Source of the DNA: an uncultured Clostridia bacterium | GTDB lineage: Bacteria > Bacillota > Clostridia > Christensenellales > Aristaeellaceae | NCBI GenBank assembly: GCA_934662505.1 | Contig: CAKUKE010000017.1 | Coordinates: 1 to 48,813 of the forward strand | Reading direction: 5' to 3' | Length of the DNA stretch: 48,813 bases | Shown here: in pieces, positions 25,059 through 33,707 of the stretch | Position numbering within the stretch: the stretch's first letter is position 1 | How the letters are laid out: each line of letters starts with the position of its first letter | Made by a program: the position numbers and the translations under genes | Notes under the pieces: model-generated | Told to the model about the DNA's origin: nothing | The model's input: the letters and a program-made list of their open reading frames with translations, nothing else | Database searches by the model: none

Positions 25059-25661
25059 ATGCAGGAGGAAAAGCGGGGCGGCCGGACGGGCGGCAATGGA
25101 AGAAAGGGGCGGATCATCGCCTTTTGCGTGGTGATGGCGCTGGCCGTCGGCGCGGCGGTGGGCGGAGATCTGGTCATGAAGGGACGGGGCGGCAGCGCTT
25201 CGCCCGGAGGCGCGCTGGGGGAAACGGCGGAGAATACCTCGGGCGAGCAGGTGAAAACGGACGAAAACTGCGCGGTGGAGCAGACATACCGCTTTCTGCC
25301 CTGCGGCCACAGCGTGACGCGCCGCCTGCGCATTGCGCCCGATCTGGCCGGGCAGGGGTTTGACGCCGTGCAGGCGCATTATGCCAACTGGCGGGTGGAT
25401 GCCTTTACCGCTCACTGCGTGGAAATGAGCAGGGATATGGAGATATACTGTCCCATGCATCAGGTGCTCATGCTGGATGAGAGCGGCGCGGCGTGCGTTT
25501 TTGAAAACATTTATGGGGACGGTCTGGCTATTGTGGAAAAACTGGACGCGTCCGCGGAGGATTTCTCTGAGGAAAACCGGGAAAAGCTGTTTCAGGGGCT
25601 GGGGTTTGACGACCGGCAGACGCTGGAGGAATGGGTGCGTGAAAACCGCGGCGGCGCCTGA
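25059..25661 (+). CDS. Membrane-anchored protein with BofC-like C-terminal region
   Basis: The protein has 200 residues. One N-terminal membrane segment (about residues 23-40, IIAFCVVMALAVGAAVGG) follows a basic stretch, so the remainder is probably extracellular or in the forespore-mother-cell space. The soluble part has a conserved-looking core, YRFLPCGHSVTRRLR, and then YCPMHQVLMLDESGAACV and LSEENREKLFQGL-like sequence ending in LEEWV. The final 75 residues resemble the BofC C-terminal domain, which in Bacillus links to control of SigK activation, but the match is weak and judged by eye. The ribosome site GGGAGG precedes the ATG. Confidence 0.6.
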   Translation: MQEEKRGGRTGGNGRKGRIIAFCVVMALAVGAAVGGDLVMKGRGGSASPGGALGETAENTSGEQVKTDENCAVEQTYRFLPCGHSVTRRLRIAPDLAGQGFDAVQAHYANWRVDAFTAHCVEMSRDMEIYCPMHQVLMLDESGAACVFENIYGDGLAIVEKLDASAEDFSEENREKLFQGLGFDDRQTLEEWVRENRGGA

Positions 25662-25682
25662 AGCGCCGACAGAGGACAAAAG

Positions 25683-25712
25683 TTGACAATTCCCGCGGGC
25701 AGCGGGTATAAT
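25683..25712 (+). promoter_or_regulatory. Promoter of VanY-type carboxypeptidase gene
   Basis: TTGACA, 18 bp, TATAAT, with a 35-bp leader containing GGGGAGG before the ATG. Confidence 0.75.
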
Positions 25713-25747
25713 CTCCCTGAAAAGCAAGTTTTCGGGGAGGTTTTTTT

Positions 25748-26821
25748 ATGACCCGTTCATCCCGCGGAAAGGGTGCGTCCGGCGTATTTTTGACCGCAGC
25801 GGCGCTTTTACTGGTTCTGCTGATTTTTCTGGCGTTCAAGTCGTCGGATACATGGCGTATTTACCGTGCCGAGGAGGCGACCACGCCTGTGCCGACAGCC
25901 ACCGTGCACAGTGTGAATGTGACCCATGACCCGTCCGTGGTGACGGCGACCCCTGCGCCCACGGCTGTCTACATGGCCAGCGGTTCCGCCGGTGACGGGG
26001 TGAAGCAGCTGCAGAACGCGCTGAAGGAACTGGGCTTTTATACCGGCGAGGTGGACGGTCAGTTCGGCAGGGGTACCCGGGACGCGGTGGAACTGTTTCA
26101 GAGCCAGCACGGCCTGCAGGCGGATGGAATCGTGGGGGAGAAGACCTGGGAAATGATTCTGTCCGGCAATGCGCACCGGGTGGAGATCACGCCTACGCCC
26201 GCTGCGACGGATACTCTGTCGGGCGATATGCCGCTGCTGGTAAACCGTCAGAGAGGCCTGAGCGCGGGCTTTCAGCCGGCGAATCTGGTGACAATCAAAG
26301 ATGTGGCGCCCGAAGGGGTGTTTCTGTACAAAAAGGAGGGGCTGCAGGGGGTTCGCACGGCGGTGGAGGCGCTCATCCGCATGGTGCAGGCGGCGCAGAA
26401 CGAAGGCATCACCCCATGGCAGATCAGTGAAAGCTACCGCACCTATGCAGACCAGCAGCGTATTTTTGAAAACCGGGTCAGTCAGTACCTGAAGGAAAAC
26501 GAGGGTGCATCCAGAGAAAGAGCGGTGTCCGCCACCCGCCAGACCGTGGCCGACCCGGGGCAGAGCGAGCATCACACGGGGCTGGCCTTTGACCTGACCG
26601 TTCCGGGCGCTTATTTTTCCGATACCGCCCAGTACGCGTGGCTGGCGCGGAACTGCTGGGATTACGGGTTCATCATGCGGTATACGGATGAAAAAGAGGA
26701 TATTACCGGTTTTATGGGCGAGGAATGGCACGTTCGCTATGTGGGCGTGGAGCACAGTTTGAAAATGCGGGATATGGACATGTGTCTGGAAGAATATGTG
26801 GCATACCTGCAGAAAAACTGA
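25748..26821 (+). CDS. Membrane-anchored VanY-type D-Ala-D-Ala carboxypeptidase with PG-binding domain
   Basis: The protein has 357 residues. A membrane anchor lies at 12-30, a Thr/Pro-rich linker at 44-75, a PG_binding_1 domain at about 80-140 (VKQLQNALKELGFYTGEVDG), a second linker, and a VanY/LAS metallopeptidase domain at about 200-345. The zinc-site motifs are intact: SESYR (228-231), SEHHTGLAFD (273-282, SxHxxGxAxD) and EEWHVRY (325-331). The enzyme trims the terminal D-alanine from peptidoglycan stems. This activity shapes the wall and, in vancomycin-resistant operons, removes the drug target, but no van regulator or ligase is nearby, so a housekeeping role is more likely. Confidence 0.9.
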   Translation: MTRSSRGKGASGVFLTAAALLLVLLIFLAFKSSDTWRIYRAEEATTPVPTATVHSVNVTHDPSVVTATPAPTAVYMASGSAGDGVKQLQNALKELGFYTGEVDGQFGRGTRDAVELFQSQHGLQADGIVGEKTWEMILSGNAHRVEITPTPAATDTLSGDMPLLVNRQRGLSAGFQPANLVTIKDVAPEGVFLYKKEGLQGVRTAVEALIRMVQAAQNEGITPWQISESYRTYADQQRIFENRVSQYLKENEGASRERAVSATRQTVADPGQSEHHTGLAFDLTVPGAYFSDTAQYAWLARNCWDYGFIMRYTDEKEDITGFMGEEWHVRYVGVEHSLKMRDMDMCLEEYVAYLQKN

Positions 26822-26871
26822 AAAAAGTATAAAAAATGCGAAAAAGTAACGCCGGCGGCTGAAAAAAGGAC

Positions 26872-26901
26872 TTGCGCGCCGGCGGGACTTTGTGGTATAA
26901 T
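26872..26901 (+). promoter_or_regulatory. Promoter of rpsB-tsf
   Basis: TTGCGC, 18 bp, TATAAT, leaving a leader of about 100 nt before rpsB, long enough for S2-type autoregulation although no specific structure was recognised. Confidence 0.55.
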
Positions 26902-27002
26902 TCCCAAGATCACGCATGTGCGTTCGCATGACGCTTGTGCCGCGGAAGCGGTGGCGGCCATGGGGAAGGACGCACAGTGGAAAAACAAGGAGGAAGAAAC
27001 CT

Positions 27003-27740
27003 ATGGCAGTCATCTCTATGAAGCACCTGCTGGAAGCGGGCGTACACTTCGGTCATCAGACCCGGCGCTGGAACCCCAAAATGGCGCCCTACATCTTCAC
27101 CGAGCGCAACGGTATCTACATCATCGACCTGCAGAAGACCGTCCGCAAGATCGACGAAGCCTACATGTTCGTGCGCAATCTGGCCATGGAAGGCAAGACC
27201 GTGCTGTTTGTGGGCACCAAGAAGCAGGCGCAGGAAAGCATTGAAAGCGAAGCCAAGCGCTGCAACATGTTCTATGTGAACAACCGCTGGCTGGGCGGCA
27301 TGCTGACCAACTTCCGCACCATCCGTTCCCGCGTGGAGCGTCTCAACGAAATCGATAAAATGGAACAGTCCGGCCAGTTCGACGTGCTGCCCAAGAAGGA
27401 AGTCATCAAGCTGCAGCATGAGCGTGAAAAGCTGGAAGCCAACCTGGGCGGTATCCGCGACATGAAGAAGCTGCCCGGCGCGCTGTTCGTGGTCGACCCC
27501 CGCAAAGAGCACATCGCCGTGGCGGAAGCCCGTGCGCTGAATATTCCCATCGTGGCGATCGTGGATACCAACTGCGATCCTGACGAAGTGGATTATGTGA
27601 TCCCCGGCAACGACGACGCCATCCGTGCCGTCAAGCTCATCGCCGGCAAGATGGCCGACGCCGTGCTGGAAGGCAAGCAGGGCGAGCAGAGCGAAGCCGA
27701 AGAAGCGCCCGCTGAAGAAGCCGCGCCCGTGGAAGAATAA
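27003..27740 (+). CDS. rpsB: 30S ribosomal protein S2
   Basis: The protein has 245 residues from the ATG after AAGGAGG. It starts with the family pattern ISMKHLLEAGVHFGHQTRRW and contains YIIDLQKT, FVGTKKQAQ, RWLGGMLTNF, PGALFVVDPRKE and NIPIVAIVDTNCDPD. It is needed for 30S assembly and mRNA binding. The acidic C-terminal tail (EAEEAPAEEAAPVEE) is common in Clostridia. First gene of the rpsB-tsf-pyrH run. Confidence 0.97.
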   Translation: MAVISMKHLLEAGVHFGHQTRRWNPKMAPYIFTERNGIYIIDLQKTVRKIDEAYMFVRNLAMEGKTVLFVGTKKQAQESIESEAKRCNMFYVNNRWLGGMLTNFRTIRSRVERLNEIDKMEQSGQFDVLPKKEVIKLQHEREKLEANLGGIRDMKKLPGALFVVDPRKEHIAVAEARALNIPIVAIVDTNCDPDEVDYVIPGNDDAIRAVKLIAGKMADAVLEGKQGEQSEAEEAPAEEAAPVEE

Positions 27741-27781
27741 TCCGGAATTTCACCGTTCCGACATTTGAGGAGGTTATAACG

Positions 27782-28435
27782 ATGGAAATCACCGCTGCGA
27801 TGGTAAAAGAACTGCGCGAGCGCACGCAGGCCGGCATGATGGATTGCAAAAAGGCGCTGGTCGCCAACGACGGCGACATGGACAAGGCCGTGGATTACCT
27901 GCGTGAAAAGGGTCTGGCGGCTGCCGCCAAGAAGGCCGGCCGTGTGGCCGCCGAAGGCGCTGTGGCCAGCTACATTCACATGGGCGGCAAGATCGGCGTG
28001 CTGGTGGAAGTGAACTGCGAGACCGACTTTGTGGCCAAGACCGAAACCTTCCAGAACCTGTGCCACGACATCGCCCTGCAGATTGCCGCCGCCAACCCCC
28101 TGTGCGTGTCCAAGGAAGACGTGCCCGCCGAGAATCTGGAGCGGGAGCGGGAAGTGCTGCGTGCGCAGGCGCTCAATGAAGGCAAGCCTGAAAAGATCGT
28201 GGATCGCATGGTGGAAGGCCGCATTGAGAAGTATTATAAGGAAAACTGTCTGCTGGAGCAGGCTTTCGTCAAGAACCCCGATATCACCGTGGGTACGCTG
28301 GTGAACGAAGCCACGCTGGCCAGCGGCGAAAAGATTTCTGTCCGCCGTTTCGTGCGCTATGAGTGCGGCGAGGGCATTGACAAGAAGGAAAGCAATCTGG
28401 CGGCCGAAATTGCCGAAATGACCAAGAAAGACTGA
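27782..28435 (+). CDS. tsf: Translation elongation factor Ts
   Basis: The protein has 217 residues. The N-terminal UBA-like domain (VKELRERTQAGMMDCKKAL) and the core dimerisation domain (IGVLVEVNCETDFVAKTE) are clear. EF-Ts exchanges GDP for GTP on EF-Tu. This is the short form, with one core subdomain. The ribosome site is GAGGAGG. Confidence 0.97.
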   Translation: MEITAAMVKELRERTQAGMMDCKKALVANDGDMDKAVDYLREKGLAAAAKKAGRVAAEGAVASYIHMGGKIGVLVEVNCETDFVAKTETFQNLCHDIALQIAAANPLCVSKEDVPAENLEREREVLRAQALNEGKPEKIVDRMVEGRIEKYYKENCLLEQAFVKNPDITVGTLVNEATLASGEKISVRRFVRYECGEGIDKKESNLAAEIAEMTKKD

Positions 28436-28448
28436 CCTGTAAACCGAT

Positions 28449-28477
28449 GGGCGGCCCCGATGAGCCGCCCATTTTTT
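28449..28477 (+). terminator. Hairpin with T-run between tsf and pyrH
   Basis: GGGCGGC / GCCGCCC with an 8-nt loop followed by ATTTTTT. It probably lowers, rather than abolishes, read-through from rpsB-tsf into pyrH. Confidence 0.7.
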
Positions 28478-28509
28478 ACGCGTTTTTTCAAAAACGGAGG
28501 GAAAAAGAC

Positions 28510-29217
28510 ATGGCCTATAAACGGGTTCTTCTCAAGCTGAGCGGTGAAATGCTGGGCGAAAACGGCAAACTGTTTGACCATGATATGATCGACCGGGTCG
28601 CCCGCACCCTCTGTCAGGTGGCGGACAGGGGCGTGCAGCTGGGCGTGGTGATCGGCGCGGGCAACATCTGGCGCGGGCGTCAGGGAAAAAACATGTGCGC
28701 CGTGACGGCGGATCAGATGGGTATGCTGGGCACCGTAATCAACTGCCTTTGCATGCAGGACGCCATTGTGCGGGCAGGCGGCAAGGCACAGGTGATGTCC
28801 GCCATTGAAATGCCGAGGGTCTGCGCTGTTTTCAATGCGCAGGAAGCGGCGCGCAAGCTGAAAAAGGGTCATATCATGCTTTTTGCGGGCGGATCGGGCA
28901 ACCCCTTCTTTTCGACGGATACAGCGGTGGTGCTGCGCGCTGCGGAACTGGAGGCGGACGCCATTCTGCTGGCCAAGAACATCGACGGCGTGTACGACAG
29001 CGACCCAAGGGTGAACCCGGAGGCCAGACTGATTCGCAGTCTGACCTATGAAAAGGCACAGGAAATGCACCTGAAGGTGATGGATGCCGCGGCCTTTGCC
29101 ATGTGCGCCGAGCAGCATGTGCCTGTGGTGCGGGTGTTCAAACTGGACGACCCGGAAAACATCCTTCGTGTGCTGGACGGCGACGACATGGGAACGGTGC
29201 TGACCAGCGAGGCATAA
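28510..29217 (+). CDS. pyrH: UMP kinase
   Basis: The protein has 235 residues from the ATG after GGAGGG. Amino-acid-kinase fold motifs: RVLLKLSGEML (residues 4-14, ATP phosphate binding), GVVIGAGNIWRG, TADQMGMLGTVIN, and FAGGSGNPFFSTDTA for UMP binding. It converts UMP to UDP in pyrimidine synthesis. In most bacteria frr follows; here there is a terminator and then non-coding DNA. Confidence 0.96.
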   Translation: MAYKRVLLKLSGEMLGENGKLFDHDMIDRVARTLCQVADRGVQLGVVIGAGNIWRGRQGKNMCAVTADQMGMLGTVINCLCMQDAIVRAGGKAQVMSAIEMPRVCAVFNAQEAARKLKKGHIMLFAGGSGNPFFSTDTAVVLRAAELEADAILLAKNIDGVYDSDPRVNPEARLIRSLTYEKAQEMHLKVMDAAAFAMCAEQHVPVVRVFKLDDPENILRVLDGDDMGTVLTSEA

Positions 29218-29284
29218 GGCGGTTTGACGGAAAACGGCGGGAAGCCGCCCAATTGATGTGAAAACGGAAAACAAGGCATTCTGA

Positions 29285-29320
29285 AGCAGGCAGAACTTCG
29301 GTTCTGCCTGCTTTGCTTTT
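29285..29320 (+). terminator. Terminator after pyrH
   Basis: Perfect 12-bp stem AGCAGGCAGAAC / GTTCTGCCTGCT with a TTCG tetraloop, followed by TTGCTTTT. Confidence 0.88.
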
Positions 29321-29660
29321 GGCGGATGAGCTGCGGGAATGCAGTCTGCAAGGCCGTATTCAGGCGGGAAGCTTTTGCGCCTGCCGCTGGACGGGTCAGG
29401 AACTTGAGGGGGGCTTGGACTTTTGCACGGCCTCTTCGGACAGCGCGCTGCGGTCATACCGAGTCGTGAGGAACCCGTTCCTTTTGTACCCACTGAACGC
29501 GCTGCACGGTATTTGCCGCCTGTTTTTCCGCCTTGCGTCCTTTTGGGCAAACTCTTGACCTTGACGGCGAGGGGTGCTGCTCCGCAGCGCAGCGCCTGCT
29601 CATACGGGCGCAGCAATCACCCTCCAGCCGCTCGGCGGCATGAACCTCCCGGAAATACGT
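29321..29660. other. Non-coding stretch between pyrH and truncated ABC exporter gene
   Basis: About 340 bp where frr would be expected. Open frames on both strands exist but show no recognisable protein and no ribosome sites. No RNA gene was seen. It may be decayed DNA left by an insertion or rearrangement. Confidence 0.5.
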
Positions 29661-29692
29661 AAAAAAGCGGTCAGGCGCTCCTGACCGTTTTT
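29661..29692. terminator. Bidirectional hairpin terminator before ABC gene
   Basis: CGGTCAGG-CGCT-CCTGACCG with A-run before and T-run after, 28 bp before the first codon of the truncated ABC gene. Confidence 0.8.
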
Positions 29693-29722
29693 CGACCTGC
29701 CGGTCGTCTGACAAGCCTTTTG

Positions 29723-31267
29723 ATGGCGGTATTCTGGCTTTTGCGGGTGCTGTTTCATTCGCTGTCTACGGCGCAGTCTCACAAGGCAACCTTTGCCGTG
29801 CTGGGAAATATCCGAAAGCAGGGTCTTGCCCAGCTTGCCCGTATGCCGTTGGGGGATGTGCGGCGCCGCGGCTCCGGCGAACTGAAGAATACTCTTGTGG
29901 AGCAGGTGGACAGCATCGAACCGACACTTGCGCATGCAATCCCGGAAATGAGCAGCAACGCGGCGGTCGTTCTGGCGACGTGGATCTATCTGCTCATGCT
30001 GGATTGGCGCATGGCGCTTTCCGCGCTTGCCACCTTCCCGCTGGGCATGGTGTTCTTTATGCTGATGATGGCGGGATACGGCAAAAATTACGCCCGTACC
30101 GTGGCGGCCACGGGTATCCTGAACGATACGGCGGTGGAATACATCGGCGGGATTGAAGTAATCAAGGCGTTCGGTAAGGCGAAAAGCAGCTATGAAAAAT
30201 TTGTAACGGCCGCCCGGGCATGCGCCCAGAGCTACACTGACTGGATGAACAGGAGCAATTTCTTTTTCACCTTTGCCATAAACATCATGCCTGCGACCCT
30301 TCTGACCGTGCTGCCCATCGGCGGCCTGCTGCTGAAAAACGGCACGCTGACGCCGGAAAAATTTGTCCTCATCGTGATCCTCTCCATGGGGCTCATCACA
30401 CCCATCATTGGCTGCATGAAGTTTACCGGCGACCTTGTCAGAGTCGGCACCGTCATCGGTCAGGTGACGGACATTCTGACCGCGCCGGAACTGCCCCGCC
30501 CGGAAAAGGATCTACAGACGCCGCGGGACAGCACTGTGGCACTGCGCGGCGTCCGCTTCGGTTACAATGATACGGAGGTGTTGCACGGCATTGACCTGAC
30601 CTTCCGGGAAGGAACGGTCAATGCGCTTGTCGGGCCTTCCGGCAGCGGCAAATCCACCATTGCCAAACTGATCGCGTCCTTCTGGGATGTGAACGAAGGC
30701 AGCATCACCGTGGGCGGCGCAGACATCCGCAGCATATCCTCTGAACATTACAACAAACTCGTTGCATACGTTTCGCAGGATAACTTCCTGTTCGATAACA
30801 CCGTGCGGGAGAATATCCGCATGGGCAGACCAGACGCAACGGATGCCGAAGTCGAGCAGGCAGCGCGCGACTGCGGCTGCCATGACTTTATCATGAAGCT
30901 GCCGCAGGGCTATGAAACGGTGATCGGCGAAGGGGGCGGTACGCCCTCGGGCGGCGAACGCCAGCGGATATCCATCGCCCGCGCTATGATGAAGGACGCG
31001 CCCATCATCATGCTGGACGAGGCCACGGCCAACGTCGATCCGGAGAATGAAAAGGAACTGATGGAGGCAGTCAGCGAGTTGACGAAGGAGAAAACCGTCA
31101 TCATGATCGCGCACCGGCTGAATACCGTCCGCCACGCCGATCAGATCCTTGTGGTAGACAAGGGGCAGGTCGTCCAGCGCGGTACGCATGATGAACTGAT
31201 GGCGCAGGACGGCCTCTATCGCCGTTTCGTCAAAGGCCGTGAGCGGGCTGTGGGCTGGAAACTCTGA
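29723..31267 (+). CDS. ABC exporter (TMD-NBD), 5'-truncated
   Basis: The reading frame encodes about 514 residues of a type IV ABC half-transporter. The N-terminus begins in the middle of the second membrane helix (VFWLLRVLFHSLSTAQSHKA), so about 60 residues containing the first helix are missing. No ribosome site precedes the candidate ATG or the TTG at 29720, and a terminator lies just upstream. The rest is intact: helices to about 260, then the ATPase domain with Walker A GPSGSGKST, Q-loop YVSQD, signature PSGGERQRIS (Pro replaces the usual Leu), Walker B IIMLDEAT and H-loop IAHRLNTV. Relatives usually occur as pairs of exporters, and no partner is present. Probably a non-functional remnant. 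Confidence 0.72.
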   Translation: MAVFWLLRVLFHSLSTAQSHKATFAVLGNIRKQGLAQLARMPLGDVRRRGSGELKNTLVEQVDSIEPTLAHAIPEMSSNAAVVLATWIYLLMLDWRMALSALATFPLGMVFFMLMMAGYGKNYARTVAATGILNDTAVEYIGGIEVIKAFGKAKSSYEKFVTAARACAQSYTDWMNRSNFFFTFAINIMPATLLTVLPIGGLLLKNGTLTPEKFVLIVILSMGLITPIIGCMKFTGDLVRVGTVIGQVTDILTAPELPRPEKDLQTPRDSTVALRGVRFGYNDTEVLHGIDLTFREGTVNALVGPSGSGKSTIAKLIASFWDVNEGSITVGGADIRSISSEHYNKLVAYVSQDNFLFDNTVRENIRMGRPDATDAEVEQAARDCGCHDFIMKLPQGYETVIGEGGGTPSGGERQRISIARAMMKDAPIIMLDEATANVDPENEKELMEAVSELTKEKTVIMIAHRLNTVRHADQILVVDKGQVVQRGTHDELMAQDGLYRRFVKGRERAVGWKL

Positions 31268-31387
31268 AAACACGGCACGGGGTCAGAGCCCGCCGCTTTT
31301 GTCTGCCTGTCTCCCTGTGCTGCACGGAAGGGGGCGCGCCGCGCCGCGGCGTCCGGGAAGAAATTCCTGCCCTCGTCCGTTTGTTTA

Positions 31388-31416
31388 TTGAATATCCGGC
31401 GCGCCCTTGCTATAAT
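31388..31416 (+). promoter_or_regulatory. Promoter of membrane protein gene upstream of dus
   Basis: TTGAAT, 17 bp, TATAAT. The start of transcription would be near 31423, which favours the TTG start codon at 31448 over the GTG at 31430. Confidence 0.6.
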
Positions 31417-31447
31417 AGAGGGAGGAACGGTGGAAAGGGGAAAGGCC

Positions 31448-31987
31448 TTGAAGTATTTTCGCAGGTTCGTATGGTTTCTGGCCAGCCGGCTGCTGCTGAT
31501 CTGCTGCCTGCTGGGTCTGATGACGGTCGCCTTTTATTTTTCCATGAATGCGGCCAATATTCAGATTATTTGCAAGGACGGCCTGAGCAAGCGGGCGCAG
31601 GTGATCATGATGGGCAGCGACAGCGATGAACTGACCCGTTACTTTTCCGCCTCCTGTCTTGGGCGGGACGCGCAGCTGCAGGATGCGGAGAACGGAAAAT
31701 CCGTCTATCAGAGCTATTACAACATCACGGGCATCGACCATCGGGTGAAGATGAACTGGGTGTGGTGCTGGCCGTGGGAGGATACGGCGCGGGCGACGGT
31801 GACGGAGAGCATTCCCCGCATTGACGGGCGGGTGAAGTCGTCGAGCCGGGAACTGGCGGAAAGTCAGGGGCTGACCTCCTCGCCGCCCAAGTGGCCGACG
31901 GTGGAGTATAACCTGATTCTGACCCGGGAAAACGGGCAATGGACCATTAAAAATATGACCCAGTCCAGGATTACCTATGACGAGTGA
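31448..31987 (+). CDS. Single-pass membrane protein of unknown function
   Basis: The protein has 179 residues from a TTG start with GGGGAAAGG just before it; a GTG at 31430 with GGAGG at short spacing is an alternative. After a short basic stretch (KYFRRF) a membrane helix lies at about residues 8-30 (RLLLICCLLGLMTVAFYF). The soluble part (about 150 residues) has YNLILTREN and WTIKNM, a beta-strand pattern often seen in small extracytoplasmic domains. No family recognised. It overlaps dus by 11 bp, so the two are co-expressed. Confidence 0.7.
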   Translation: MKYFRRFVWFLASRLLLICCLLGLMTVAFYFSMNAANIQIICKDGLSKRAQVIMMGSDSDELTRYFSASCLGRDAQLQDAENGKSVYQSYYNITGIDHRVKMNWVWCWPWEDTARATVTESIPRIDGRVKSSSRELAESQGLTSSPPKWPTVEYNLILTRENGQWTIKNMTQSRITYDE

Positions 31988-32972
31988 AGGCAAGCGCATT
32001 CTGCTTTATCTGGCGCCCATGGCGGGCATTACGGACAAGGTGTTCCGTACCCTTTGCTTTGAGCAGGGGTGCGATGTGGCGACCACGGAAATGATCAGCG
32101 CCCAGGGGTTCATGACCGCCCCCCGGCGCTCTTTGACGTACAAAAGTCTGCTGGATAAGGATCCGCGAGAGGGTACCCTGATTGCGCAGATATTCGGCCA
32201 TGACCCTGTCTACATGGGCGAGGCGGCGGCCAGACTGAGCGAAATGCCCCGCTTTGCCGGCATCGATATCAACATGGGCTGCCCGGCGACCAAGGTGGTG
32301 GGCAGCGGGTCGGGCAGCGCCCTGATGCAGAACCCGGAGCTGGCGGCGCGGGTGATGGAGGCGGTGGTTCGCGCTTCCCGCCTGCCCGTGACCGTGAAAA
32401 TGCGGCTGGGCTGGGACGAAAAACACGAAAACGCCCGGGAACTGGCGCTGGCGGCGCAGGACTGCGGTGTGACGGGTGTGACCGTGCATGGACGCACCCG
32501 GCTGCAGCAGTACAGCGGCAGGGCGGACTGGGCGGCGATCGGGCAGGTCAAGGCCGCGGTGCATATCCCGGTGGTGGCCAATGGCGACGCGGTGGACGGT
32601 GCGTCTGCGCTGGAGATGCTGCGCGTGACCGGCTGCGACGGGATCGCCGTAGGACGGGCAGCGCTGGGCAACCCGTGGGTGTTTGCGGAGATCCGGGCAG
32701 CGCTGGACGGTATGCCCTATACCCGTCCGGATTACGCTGCCCGCATGCAGACGGCGCTGCGTCAGGCACGGGAAATGGGAGAATGGAAGGGCGATCACGG
32801 CGCGGTCATCGAAATGCGGAAGCACTTCGGGTGGTATATCGCCGGTCAGCGGGGCGCGGCGCAGCTGCGCACCCGCATCAATGTGGCGCCTACCCTGAGC
32901 GAAGTGGAGGCGCTGCTCAAAGAGCTGGGGCAAATCGATGACGGCGTGGAAAGCCGATCGCCGTCAGCCTGA
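31977..32972 (+). CDS. tRNA-dihydrouridine synthase
   Basis: The protein has 331 residues. FMN-binding TIM-barrel motifs: YLAPMAGITD (residues 11-20), DINMGCPATKVVG with the catalytic Cys102, VTVKMRLGWD, VHGRTRLQQYSG, and VANGDAVDG. It reduces uridines in the D-loop of tRNA. The barrel ends near residue 245, followed by the helical RNA-binding domain. It is DusB-like by sequence, but the exact target uridine is not set. Usually DusB lies near other tRNA or fis-like genes; here it is followed by a terminator. Confidence 0.9.
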   Translation: MTSEGKRILLYLAPMAGITDKVFRTLCFEQGCDVATTEMISAQGFMTAPRRSLTYKSLLDKDPREGTLIAQIFGHDPVYMGEAAARLSEMPRFAGIDINMGCPATKVVGSGSGSALMQNPELAARVMEAVVRASRLPVTVKMRLGWDEKHENARELALAAQDCGVTGVTVHGRTRLQQYSGRADWAAIGQVKAAVHIPVVANGDAVDGASALEMLRVTGCDGIAVGRAALGNPWVFAEIRAALDGMPYTRPDYAARMQTALRQAREMGEWKGDHGAVIEMRKHFGWYIAGQRGAAQLRTRINVAPTLSEVEALLKELGQIDDGVESRSPSA

Positions 32973-33002
32973 CGATGAGGGTGAATGTGGAAAAAGCAGC
33001 GC

Positions 33003-33031
33003 AAAGGCCGCTCGTGCGAGCGGCCTTTTTT
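33003..33031 (+). terminator. Terminator after dus
   Basis: Stem AAAGGCCGCTCG / CGAGCGGCCTTT with a 2-nt loop and a T-run. It reaches the stop codon of the convergent secreted-protein gene. Confidence 0.85.
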
Positions 33032-33554
33032 ATTCAAGAGTCTCAAGGGCTTTTTCAAGCATATTCATCGCTTCTGTGAATTCGCCGAGGGAAACGGGCC
33101 AGTAGCCGGAAAAGACTTCATTCATGAACGGAAGGGCAATGTCGAGCGGCAGAGTCAGGTCGAGCAGCTGATAGGAACAGTCTGACGGGGTGAATGAGTT
33201 GCAGATCAGGTAGACGACCTGAGAATCGGGGCACCGTGCAAGAAATACGGGAAGGATGCCCGTTTTGTCCAGAGCAACATAGACCTCGCCGTCGATCATG
33301 GCCTGAACGAGCGCATGGTTGTCCAGAACGTTCTCCTCGCTAAGGCACATGCCCACCCCTAACGCAAACAAGGCGCGATCAGAGGAAGAATAGGAGAACC
33401 TGCCCGTAGATACGCTGTCAGAGGAAAAGAGCAGCTCGATCAGGGCGGTACTGCCGGGTGTATCGCAGGGAATGGTATCGTCAGCAAGCCCGAGGGGAAG
33501 AACGCACAGCAGGGACAGAAGGATGGCAAGCAGCAGGGAACAGCGTTTTTTCAT
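33030..33554 (-). CDS. Secreted protein of unknown function, next to Xre regulator
   Basis: The protein has 174 residues. It begins with a clear signal peptide (KKR, hydrophobic core, cleavage near GLA at residues 22-24). The mature part has no recognised domain; it shows helix-rich segments such as FMNEVFSGYWPVSLGEFTEAM and two to four cysteines. The ribosome site AAAGGAGAG precedes the ATG. The gene is divergent from an Xre regulator whose likely operator overlaps this gene's promoter, so its expression is probably repressor-controlled. Confidence 0.72.
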   Translation of the reverse strand: MKKRCSLLLAILLSLLCVLPLGLADDTIPCDTPGSTALIELLFSSDSVSTGRFSYSSSDRALFALGVGMCLSEENVLDNHALVQAMIDGEVYVALDKTGILPVFLARCPDSQVVYLICNSFTPSDCSYQLLDLTLPLDIALPFMNEVFSGYWPVSLGEFTEAMNMLEKALETLE

Positions 33555-33707
33555 ATTGTTTCTCTCCTTTGTAAGATGGGTACAGGCGTTTTGAAAAGTA
33601 AAGGACGAGCCTTTGGAAGGTGAAACAGCTGGCTCTGGGTGTTTTCTTCATGAAGACGAGACGCCTCCTTTCTTTTGACCAAATTTGAAAACACGCGAGC
33701 TATACCA

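Noticed and set aside
24285..25727. Long N-terminal extension of the HAD phosphatase on the minus strand
   Set aside because: The HAD domain starts at its own ATG (24941) with a ribosome site; the extension is antisense to the BofC-like gene.
25748..26821. Vancomycin-resistance (VanY) interpretation of the carboxypeptidase
   Set aside because: No van ligase, dehydrogenase or two-component regulator is nearby, so a general wall-maturation role is more likely.
33560..33651. Possible leader peptide starting at 33651 on the minus strand (AAAGGAGG upstream)
   Set aside because: The ribosome site is 12 bases from the ATG, and the frame runs into the secreted-protein gene without recognisable features; kept only as a remote possibility.
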